From positions 11,161,234-11,225,233 of the forward strand of contig NC_066850.1 in the NCBI RefSeq assembly GCF_001640805.2: a DNA stretch of 64,000 nucleotides, given 5' to 3'. Positions within the stretch are counted from its first letter, which is position 1. Every line of letters starts with the position of its first letter. The DNA comes from Lates calcarifer. Taxonomy: Eukaryota > Chordata > Actinopteri > Centropomidae. Both the position numbers and the translations under genes were made by a program. The notes below the pieces were generated by a model. The model was not told the origin of the DNA. It worked only from the letters and a program-made list of their open reading frames with translations, and made no database searches. This document shows positions 26,801 to 38,629 of the stretch, piece by piece.

Positions 26801-29800
26801 TTGACTTTCTGCCACAGAGTTGACAGAGAGGAGCGACAGGATGTGGGCAGCTTCTCCTCCCTGTACTCACTCATTCACAAGCGTCTGTTATGTCTGTTTA
26901 ATGACTTTGAGGTCAGATTATTTATCCACATTGTGATTATAATAAATTGGATCAAAGTGCAGTTATCTCTGTGGTGTTATTGCAGCTGGAAAACAATATT
27001 AAGATGCAGCTAAGAAAAATGAAATGTTATGTTTTAATCCATCTTTTTTAAGTTCCCCAACTTTATGGAGGTGTAATATTTAGCTGCTGAAGTTCCCTCT
27101 AAGGGTTTAATGCTCAGAGTTGCTGAACCTTAATCAAATATAATACACTATTCCTATTTAGGAAGAAGGAGGCTCTTGCAGATCTCTTTCTAAAATAAGG
27201 TGAAGTGCTGAAGCATCAAGAATCAGCCCCTTGACAAACACACACACTGTTGCATTGCATAAGTGTACTGCAACATAGAAGAAGAGACCTTTTACAAGCA
27301 CCCACATTCTTCCATTAGGCTTTTCTTTAGACCAGTTATGTGGGCTTGTAGCGGTGATAATACATCAAATACATCTCTCTGTATTAGTCAAAAGTCTGAG
27401 TCAAAAACCTCAACTGTTATTTCTGTCTTTTTTAAAACACATTTCATTGTGTTTTCCTGATAATATCAAATGTTTTCTCGTGGATTTATTCATAAATTAA
27501 CACAGAAATGTCAGTCATCTCAGTGGAAATAGGTCTGGGATGGGGTTGGCTCAGTCTGTGTGAACCAAGGGCAAGTGAATGACTGTGGCGTCTGCAGCAG
27601 TTCAGTGTAGAAACACTCCTGATGCAGAGAGATACAGGCGCTTTGAACAAAGATGGAGCTGAATTCATATCTACCATGTGTGTGATTAGTGTAATTAGCG
27701 TCCCGTTTGTCCTCTGTTTCATTTCTGACCGCACGAGTTTTTATCTTTAGTTCTCGTTTCCCTTTCCTTTTCCATTTCCTGTCCTTTGTTTGCCTTTTTC
27801 CTCTTCCCCTTCTCTGCCCTTCCTTCTTTCCTTTCCCTTCCCTCTAACCTGTCTTTTCCTTTTTATTTCCTTTTTTTCCATTGCCCTGTCTCCCTTTCCT
27901 TTCCTTCCCCCTATTTTCTTAACCCCCCCCCCCTTCCCTTTCATCCCCTTCCTTTTCCTTCCTCTTCATTCCTTATCTTTCCCCCTGGTTTCTCTCCTTT
28001 CCCTTTTCTCCTCCTTTCTCATCTCTCTCTGACTCAGTCCTGTTACTACCTGCTGCATCTGCCTCCGACCTCTCCCCCATCTCTCTCTGTGTGAGTGCGA
28101 ATGTCCCTGTGACTTGCCGTGTGTCGAGTGTTAGCTCTGCTGTGTGTATTTGTGTGTTTGTGCATCTCAGAGGAGGCCCCTGCTGACGAGCGCTACTATC
28201 ATCAGACTGTTGTCTCCTTGTGTGTATTTGTGTGTCACTGACTTCCTGACCTGACCCTGAGGGAGAAGAAAATGCGATGGAGGGAAGAGTAGGAGGGATG
28301 AGAGGGAGGGATTGATTGATGGAGAGATGCAGGAGTAAAGCCTAAATGATCACTTGCTGAAAGACAATCATCCTAATCCCCTCTTTCTTTCTTACCATAT
28401 ATTTCCCTGCCCTTTTCTCGTCCGTCCTCAAATGTGATAGAAAGATGACATTCAGAATATATCAAGTTCAACTTCAGGGTCACCAAACTTTAACTGCTGC
28501 TTGTATATGGTACATAATAAAACTCTCTTATCGCTCTGTGTTTGTTTGTGTCTCTGTCTCTCTGCAGGGCTACACAGACGAGCCAGTGTCCAAGGTTTTG
28601 TGTCATGTGGAGGATGGTTCGGTTGTGCAGCTGGACAGGTGGAACCTCCTGGTGGAGAAAAGTGCCACCCAGCCAGAGGAGGGAACACAGAAGGTCAGAC
28701 GTCAGGTTGGAGTATGGATTGGTTAAGTGGGGTGTATGTGTGTGTGCTGTAATAGTACTTGCTTTAATCACACTGTGTGGACAGACAAAAAGTTGGACCT
28801 TACAATTTGAATTGTTCGTTTGAGGGTTAAGATCAGTGCTGGATAAAATAATAGATTTTCCAGTCAATCACACTTTTTATTCGAATGATTCGGTATTGAT
28901 CCTTGAAATCCTGACGTGGAGCTGACTATCTGTGTATCTAAATGTTATGTGTACACGTGTTTAGCTGTTGGAAGTGGTTCAATTCAGGCTTCAATAAAAG
29001 TTTCAGTCTGCTTTGCCCATGCAAACCTTTTATTTTTGCAGCTTTATTTTATTTATTTATTCTCCACACTGATTCAACCTCCAACCTCAGTGATAAACAA
29101 ATACAGAGAGATTAATAATTCTCTGATGGTGATAGCTCAAAACTGAACATTATTATCTTTGTAAAGGTAAAATCTATGCCTTAGCTGTTGTATTGGATTG
29201 CGTTAGATTTCACAAGTGTCTCTAAAAAGTGGCCACTGAGTGTATAAGTCGTCCATTTTCCAGTATTTTACATATCGATCATTTTGCAGTCTTGTGGTTA
29301 AAGTCCAGTTCTTTATACAGTTTATTTCGTTGCCAGTTGTAGTCCAGTCGTCCTTTCTTAGAGGGTTTGGCCGTGACTATTTCCATGTGACTGCGTTCTT
29401 GTTCAGGCTGCCGAGACTTTTTAAATCCTGCACTGTGTAACTTTTGTCTCCTCCTTCTGGCAGTGACAGTAATTACACAAACACTATCAATAATTCCTAG
29501 ATTCTTCTGCCATAGTCTCCACCATACTTCTAGTTGCTGCAGCCTACTCCCCTCTCCTCGCCACAGGCACCAGATTAACAACTCTGTATTACTATGAAAT
29601 ACGGAGAGATTTACAGAGACTGTCAGCTTAGTAAACCCTGACACTCAACGCAATGTGCTTACAAGTGGCAGTAATGAGTGTGTTTGTCTGTTAGAAGTAG
29701 AAGTCCATGCAGAAACTGTGTTGAAATACGAAAGTGTGGACACAACATGCAAATGTGGATATGAGAATCACTAGATGGAGGGACATAATGATAGGCATTA

Positions 29801-31242
29801 GGGTGCTGAGCCAGGATATGAGCTGTCTTTGTATAATATTTATGCTAATGCTCACTTTGATATTTTTTCCTGTGTCCTCAGCTGCCTCTGAATGTGTTCA
29901 ACAACTACTTCAGCCTGGGCTTCGATGCTCATGTCACCCTGGAGTTCCACGAGTCCAGAGGTTGGTGAGATCTATTTTAATGTCGTTTCACCCCACATTA
30001 ACTCTATTTATATTCCATTAAGTCCTTCTCTTTTCCCATTAATGCATCATACTCCGCTGTTGTAAAGGAAAAGATGAGCGGAGTAAGATAAAATATTAAA
30101 AGGGACACATTCAGAAACACAATTGTGCATTCATGCATGCACAAATGAGTCAGATTTTCTCACTGTGTTACTTTACGCCTCTGTGTCTTTCTTTTTTTTT
30201 CATTTCTAATTTCACTATCATTGTAGCATATTTAATGCACTCTCCATATTTTTCTATGTCTTTCCAGAGGCCAACCCAGAAAAGTTTAACAGTCGCTTCC
30301 GCAACAAGATGTTCTATGCAGGAGTGAGTGTCCCACTTGACTTACTTCACAAGCTCACATACACAAACATGTACAAAACTCATGCAGCCTAAATTTTTCC
30401 ATCTTCCTCTGCTCTCTCCGTCTGTCTTAATAAGACACAGACACATGTCAAGCATGGTATAAGAAGGGGAATTAGAGAAAAGAGAGGTAAAAATCAAACC
30501 ATTAAACAGAATTTTTACAGTCCTAACTCTAATTGGAAGTTGTGCTATCTTGCTAAATTTCTTTGCATATACTAGTCTTTTTGTATTAAGGGACCATTTT
30601 GAAATAGGGTTGTATGAGGTACTTGCCCATACTCAGTTTATTGCCTGCAGTGGATTTCGGTGGCGAGCTCCCAGTTTGGAGAAACAGGCACAGAAGCTTA
30701 AATATCAGTTTGCAGATCAGCTGTTTGGGTCCTGCGGTCTGTGGAAGAGACATCAAGTAAAAGAAAATAAAAATGAGTGATAAGACAGCATGCCATTTAC
30801 TGTGGAGATAAATGATTTGTGCCTCATATAACCCCTCTTCAAATAATCCAAACTATTCCTATTCCAGTCTCAGTAATTCAAGTAGAACTATGTCCCATGT
30901 ACCTCAATAAACACTCAGACATTGTGATTTTCAATAATTCATTTTGACCTTTTATTCTGTGTGTGCACTGATTGCTGAATTTTTGATCAGCAGTGATCAA
31001 TTACAAATTCATTCCCAGCTTGTTTGTTATGTTTTTTTTGTTTTTTTTTTTCCAAAATTATAACTTTAACAAACCTTATAAAATCTTACATTTAGTTTTT
31101 GGGAACCTGCAGATATTCTGTGAAGGATGTGAAAAGGAAGGAGGATGATGGGTGGGAATTGGAGAGGAAGCATGTAGGGGAGTTATCTCTTTTTAATGAG
31201 GGAAATGTAATGAACTGTAATTCTGTTTGATTGGGTCGTTTT

Positions 31243-31283
<41 letters not shown>

Positions 31284-34200
31284 TGGGTCCTTTTCTCTGT
31301 TTGTGTGTGTGCGTGTGCAGGCTGCATTCTCAGATTTCCTCCAGAGAAGCTCCAGGGATTTGTCCAAGCACGTCAGAGTGGTGGTGAGTGTTAACACGCT
31401 CTCTCTCAGTCTGTATCGTTTTCCATGTCGACATGTCTGAACAGCAGGTTGGCCGGGTGATTAAAAAGATCGTCCTTCAACTGCTCGTTTAACATCCGCC
31501 TCGCTGAAGTGTCCTTCAGCAAGAAGCTGAAATCCTCTCTCACCACAGACACCACCACTCTGTCACTGACCCTGACCACTGACCTCGTACTAAATAAGAA
31601 ATAACATGCTTCACTGACTTAAAACAACTAGCAACTGTGCTAATTCTGTATTTTAGAACTAACCCTGTAACACCTGAACAATCACTCCTTCACGTTTTAC
31701 AAAAAAGCTAATTTTCATATTTGCAGATGGAAATGCTTTTACAGCATAATCCTTAAAGGTGCTATGTGTAAGTTTTTGCTGTCGCCACATAGCCAACGTT
31801 AGCATCAACAGGCTGTTTCCTTACCAAGAGCTTCAGTCAGTGTTACCTTTAGACAAGAGATTAGAGTATGTGCTCTGAGCAGCGCTATTTCTTGATCCTC
31901 TCATGTTGGACCGAGGGCAGACTGGACACTACAGTCACTCACTCTTGCAAAGCGATGTTACAAGACAGGGCTAGCTGGTTAGCATTCGTCGAATAAAAGG
32001 AATGATATAATGATAGAACTAGAAGCAAAACAATATTAGTGTTGTTTTCACTGCTGGAGACAGCTCTTGGCGAGTAAATGCTGAACTCACAATGTTTTTT
32101 CTACACTGATAAATAAACAGCTGTCATTGCTAACATTGGCTACATCGCAATAACAAAAACTTACATATATATTGTTTAAAAACTATATTTGGCACATTTT
32201 ATTTGAAATGGAACTGTCACAAACCAAGGTCACTTTTCATATTTCAGCAGCATCCTTTTCCAGATTTATTTTAAAAAACTTAATCTAAGGTCCAAAAGAT
32301 TTGGCTGAAAGCTCTGGAAACACCTAGTAAGTGGACCTTGAGTTAGGAATTTTTGCTCCAGCTAGTATTTCCAAGGTGAAAAATGAAGTTTGGTCTTTAG
32401 AGAGAGTTTTCATATTAGATGTTTGATAATGTGGGCCCAGGTCTACAGTTCTTCTTGAGGGTACAGTATATGCTACGCAGAGCTGAGTGGGAGCAAGACC
32501 TTCACCTGTATCACTTACTTTCCACCTCCCACATCAAAACAGGTTTAAGGCTGAGACTGAAAGCACTGAAACTGAGAATGAAAACCGAGAACTGAGAGTG
32601 AAGCTTGGAGCGACATGTCAAAGCAACTGAAGGATCTGAGAGTGAACATCAGTTGTTTTTAACACAGTTTAGTTAGAAGAGTATAACCTCCTCTGTTACA
32701 GCTTGTTTGCACACTATGTTCAGTTATGGCAAACCAGTTATGGTAAACCACGAATCACATTTTCACATTCTCTCTTCCTCAGTGTGATGGTACAGATCTA
32801 ACCCCCAAGATCCAGGAGCTGAAATTCCAGTGCATTGTGTTTCTAAATATTCCCAGGTAGGTGAATAACATAAGCTGGCATCTTTCATCAGTAAGCAACA
32901 TATTTCACCGGGGTCATTTTCATGGCCAGAAATTCTAGTTAATTCTAATTATTCACGGTTTTACTGGAGTGAAAAAAAAACCTTTGAAACAGCATTAAGA
33001 AAATCAGAGACACTGCAGCTCTCTAGTGAACACTAGAATGAAATTCCTTCAAGTGGATTAGGAGCTCCTGAAGGCAGAGACAGGAGGTCTCATTCAGGTT
33101 TCGTACTCTGACTGCTGAAGCTGTTGACTTAAAACCTTCCACACCAGCCTGGAGTTACGACGTTTCTCTGGCCAGACATTAAAATAATGACAAGGGAGAT
33201 GATTCTGACTGGGAAGCATTCGATCTGATATTTGAGTTGTTGCATATTTGATTTTTTTTTTTTTTTTTTTTTTTTTTACATGTGTATCTGTGTGTGTAGG
33301 TACTGTGCTGGCACCATGCCGTGGGGAAACACAGGCGACCACCGGGATTTTGAACCGCAGCGTCACGACGACGGCTGCATTGAGGTTATCGGCTTCACCA
33401 TGGCTTCATTGGTGAGAGAGACACAGGATTCAGAAATGTAACGGAACAGGGTGGTGTGTTGTAATGTTATCACTGAGGTGTAAGTCTCCCTGTTGTCCAC
33501 CAGGCAGCGCTACAGGTTGGCGGTCACGGAGAGAGGCTTCACCAGTGCAGAGAGGTCGTATTAACCACCTTCAAGACTGTACCTGTTCAGGTGAGTAGAC
33601 TCAGTCTCTGGCAACACAACTAGCCAAATAAGACAAGAAAAATATGTTTTTGCAGCAGAATTCCAATTAAAAGTAAGAAAGAAAGATTTTAGAAAAGTGT
33701 TTACACAGGTATAGAATGTGAACATAGCATACAGATTTTCTTACAAAATCCATTAAATGTCAATGTGACTTGTTTTCACTGCATTTCACACAATGTGGAC
33801 ATGAAATGGAGAGTAAATGTTAAATGTAGATATTAATAAATATTTTAATTTCCTAATTCCTAATTTCAGTAGTCTTTGTACGCCTCTGCACTACTCGTCC
33901 ATTCCATTCTCATGAACGTCACACGTCAGGAAGATAAACTTATTAGATTTTGGTGGTCAGAGGTCAAAGGTTACTGTGACCTCACGAAACTTGTTTTTGG
34001 CCAGAACTCAAGAATTAATTTGCTAATCATAACAAGATTTCTCACTAATGTTTATCAGGAAAAAATGATAAAGTGATGATATGTTATATCCAAAAGGTCA
34101 AAGGTCAGCTTCACTGTATAAACACTTCCCTGGCTGTTATTCAAAAATGTAACTCCGTATTTCACATTTGGTTGGATACTGAATTGGTGACACTGATCTT

Positions 34201-34782
34201 GACACTTTAAAACTGTGGCAATTGTTTTAGGAGTGTGAAGAGTGTGTGTGTTAAGCATCCACATTTTAGAATTTGTAGCTTCTTTGCACATCGAAGTCTG
34301 GACAGATGTGGATGAAAAGTGCAACCTGACGGGTTGGCAGAGGCATACAACCGGCGTTATTCTAGTTCCATAATAAAACTTAAATTGTTTGCCACCAAAT
34401 CAGACTAACTTAAGGGTTTAAAGATTAATATATTTTTAATTGGTTAACCTATCATCAGCAGGTAATCAATGATTATGACTACCTGGTATCTTATTGGCCT
34501 CAGCTCTGTTGCTGTATCATGACTGCTCAGCTCACTGTCAGATATAATCAGGCAACATGAAACACCTGCAATATCACGTTCCATTTAATCACTGCTTTGT
34601 CCTTTTAACAGTGATCCCTGTGTCTGTGTGTGTGTGTGTGCATGCACATAGGTGGACGGTGAGCCGTGCCGACTGGCTCCATCCACTCTCCGTATCTCCC
34701 TCCGAAATCAGGCCAACATGGTCCAGAAGAGCAAGAGACGCACCTCTGTGCCCCTGCTCAACGAGTGAGTCATTTACACAAC

Positions 34783-34822
<40 letters not shown>

Positions 34823-35974
34823 GAGGAACTAGGCCAGCAGTGTTGTAAAAGCCCGGGTTTGCACTGAGTGAGTCACACAATCTGTTTAGCGGGGAGCTGA
34901 CATTCACTCCTCTCAATGTCCCACGTCTCTTCAGCTTGCCAAAAAAAAAAAAAAAACACAATCACAGGGAGGGAGGGATGTGTAATGTCGTTCACTCAGA
35001 TTAATCAAAACAAAAAAGCACCGGGGGTATCTCCAGTGACACGGCAACATGTGATACCTTGTGGTTTTCTCCTCAGCTGAGAACACAAGGAGATGTTTAT
35101 TGATTCTCTCAGCAGCAGTGCAGTACTGTGGTCAGCCTCACACAATGATTATATCTACGACTGTTCTCCACACTAACACTCCTCCATCCCTGTGACACTA
35201 ATAATTCTTCATGTATATCTCTGTGTATATATATATATGTGGGTCTATTTTCTACTGTGCGTTAAAGTCTACAGGCTACAGTAAACGTGTGCATGTGAGA
35301 AACCGTAAACACTAGAAGATAATTATCTGTAGCTGCAGTAACTAGTGTCTCTGCTCGATGTACTGCTCTGCTACTGTGCTATCAATGTTTGTCTACTTAC
35401 CTCTGGGCTTCTCTCCGTCTGTTCCTCCTCCTCCTCTTTTTGTCTTGTCTCCTCTCATTCTCCACTTCTTCTTTCCTTCAAAACTTCCAATGTCTGTAAA
35501 CTCTTTTTGATTATTTATTATTTTGTTTACATTTGTTTATCTTCTCTCCTTTTGTTCATTTCCTTTGTCCTTCTACTTTGGTCTTCTCTTGTTTTCTGTC
35601 CTCTCTCTCCTGTGCTCCCTTCGGTTCCTCCTCACTGTCACATCCTCTCCTCTTCTGTTCTTCTCTCCTCTCCTTTTCTCGTCCTCTCTATCTCCTTCTC
35701 CCTAATCCCTTTCCTTCTCTCCTCATCTTCTCTCTTCCTATCCTTTTCTTATTTTCTCTACTTCTATCTCTATTTCTCTTTTCTCCTGGTCTTCTCTCCT
35801 CCTCTCATCCTCATCTCCCCCTTGTTATCTCTTTGCTCTTTTCCTTGTCTCCTCTCCACTCCTCTCTTGTCTCCTCCTCTCTACCTCCTCTCTTTAACTT
35901 TCATCTCCTTCCTTGTTGCCTCTCCTCTCCTCTCTCCTCTCCTCTCCTCCTCTCTGCCATACATTCCTCCTCTC

Positions 35975-36009
<35 letters not shown>

Positions 36010-38566
36010 GCCGTAGTATTCAGAAGGTGTGTGCAGCTGATCTGCGCCGCCTCTCTGCTCCCCCCGACTCCTTCTCTGTGTAAGTACCTTAGCCCTCTGT
36101 CACTGTATGTGTGTGTGTGTCACTTTGTGTTTGTGTACATGTGAACGAATGAGTCGATGTTGTGTTGTGTCCTTGTTTTGTCTTGGGTTCGAACAGTATT
36201 TGATTAATATCTGATTATACTGATGATATTTATTTTTATTAAAGACTAAGATCCCTTTTGTTTAACCAGAAACATCACTATATATCACTACCAGACTCCA
36301 TTGTCATTTTACTGCGCAGAACACAGGAGCTGCTGGAATAGAGATTATATTACTGTGGTACTGAGTCTGGTAGTGATATATAGTGATGTTTCTGGTTAAA
36401 CAATAGAAATAAGGCCTAAGTTCAAATATCCAAGAGCTATCATTTCAAAACTTCCCCACTTTTATCTTCTAAAAAAATGAGCTATTTATCACAAATTTTT
36501 CCAAAGGAGTCGTCTGTCATTTCTCCCATCAGTAAACTTCCAGTCAAATGTAGAATATATATTGTAAATTACCCCAAAATATATTTATATTTAGTATTAG
36601 TTCAATGCTCTTTTAAAAGTTCTTTTATTACTGATACACAATAATGATTTTACAGCATCAGTCTTAACAAATTAATATCAGTGCTGCTCAGGGCTGTTGC
36701 TATTATGAAATTTTAGATGACAATGAATTGTCATACAAATAATGATTTAATTGTTCATTTTATGGCACTTATTTTATCACCAATATAAATCCGTGATTAT
36801 AATGTCAATAGATGCTCATCAAAAAGTGGCTAGAAGTTAAACAGTTGGTGGCACTACATCTCCACTCGTGTGCCATTAAAGTAATAAAACTAAAACCAAA
36901 AAACATATACTCTATACAGATGAATAATAGTTATTTACAATAATGGCTGTCAGCTCCAGTAATTGTCATCAGGCTGCCAAAAACTCATACTGGTCGAGCC
37001 CTGGTTGAGTCGTGTTGTGCTGAATGGCAGTTTTTGTTGTGTTTGTTAGTAATAAGTGAACTGAGTGACAGAGAGAGAGTGTGTATGGCAGCATGCTGAA
37101 GCCTTCCTACCTCTCACTGTGCTTCTGCCTCTTTGTTTTGACGTTTTTCCGGCTGTAGTCCTTTTTACCTTTAACTTCACCCTGAGCTGTGATCTGATTT
37201 ATACCTGCACCAGTCCTCAGCTCTCACTTGATGTCCGTGCCCTCCCCCAGAAAAGCTATTTTCATAATTTTGCATCAGCTTTGACTGAGAAGAATTAACA
37301 TGTTAATATAATGTTCTTAAATTTGTCAACCTCTCTGTTCCTTTGCAGGTAAGGTTTCTATTGTTTGAGTTTTTGAGCCTGGGTAGATGGGTGATTTTGC
37401 CGACAGCTGCCGTGCTGTGCGACCCACAGTGTTCTCTCACTGTACTTTTGCTTATCGCCCACTATGCTTTTTGATGTCAGTATCCTTCTTTCATCAACCT
37501 CCGTCCTCGCTGAAGGCAGCATTGCCCACAAACATTGACTTTAAAATGTTGGCCCACCTCAAACTCAAACACAGAATCAGGGTCGTGACGCAGGAGGATA
37601 GCAGAGCCCTTCATCTCCTTCTTTATTCTACTGGAGGGAGTGTTAACTACTTTTTACAACCTCCACTTATTGAAAATGTTAGACTTCAAAACTCAAACTT
37701 AAAAAAAGTTCTAGGCTGTAACAGTGAGTGGAATAAAATGAGAGAGATGAGAAGCTAAATGTCATTAATGTTGCAAAAGCTCAGATTTGTGACGTGAGCG
37801 TGTCTATGCGTGTCTGTGCGTGCATGTATGCGAACTGTATGTGCGTCCCTATTGTTGTATGTTTGGACATGTTTGAACTGTGTGTGTGTGTGTGTGTGCA
37901 CGTACATGCACTGGTGTGTGTGTGCCTTTTCTAGTCCTCACGCAGTTCCAGATCGTCTGCGTCTGCGAGTGAATCGGATCAGCCTCCAGGAGTATGACAG
38001 ACTGCAGTACGACAAAGAGCGACTTCGAGATATTTGTAAGACTTTGTGTGTGTTTGTCAGAGAAATGGTTAAAAGTGACTCCAGTTTATATTGAATATAT
38101 AGATAGTGTATCACATGACTGAACCTGAACCTGTAGGTGATTGTCTGTAGTTCTCCTGAGCTCTGTGAAATGTTTTCACATCTTTCAGTTTCCTGTGTTG
38201 TTTCTAGTTGCAGCAGGCAGAACACATTTTAACCAGACAGAGAAAGACACATGTAGTAGAGCATATAGCAGCTGAAGAGCCAAATATTTACCACAAGAGA
38301 CTTAAACACAGAGCTGAAAGAAGAGTGGATATTGGACTTGCACTCATCAGGTGGACACACATGTCTCTTTAAATGAAAGCTAATGTTGCTCCATCTCTAC
38401 CAAATGTGTAAATAAACAAGTGTCTGCCAAGTAAACTTATACCCTATAAACTTATAAACAACCCTAAACTTAATCTGTGATAGGTGGTTAGTGTTTCCTG
38501 TTTGTTTCTGCTGCCCCCAAGGGGCAAAAAATCAGCTACTGCAGGTTTAACTTGTATTACTGTGTA

Positions 38567-38629
<63 letters not shown>

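Noticed and set aside
27747..28094. Open frames rich in Phe/Pro (plus) and Lys/Gly/Arg (minus)
   Set aside because: Translations of a polypyrimidine tract inside dgki intron 13.
35345..36144. Long open frames of 223 and 203 codons rich in Ser, Leu, Pro and Phe
   Set aside because: They are translations of a CT-rich polypyrimidine tract and GT repeat in a dgki intron; low complexity with no domain features.
37065..37758. Open frames of 77 and 123 codons between the cassette exon and exon 23
   Set aside because: No matching splice sites in a conserved frame, no similarity to DGK or other known domains; probably chance in an intron.
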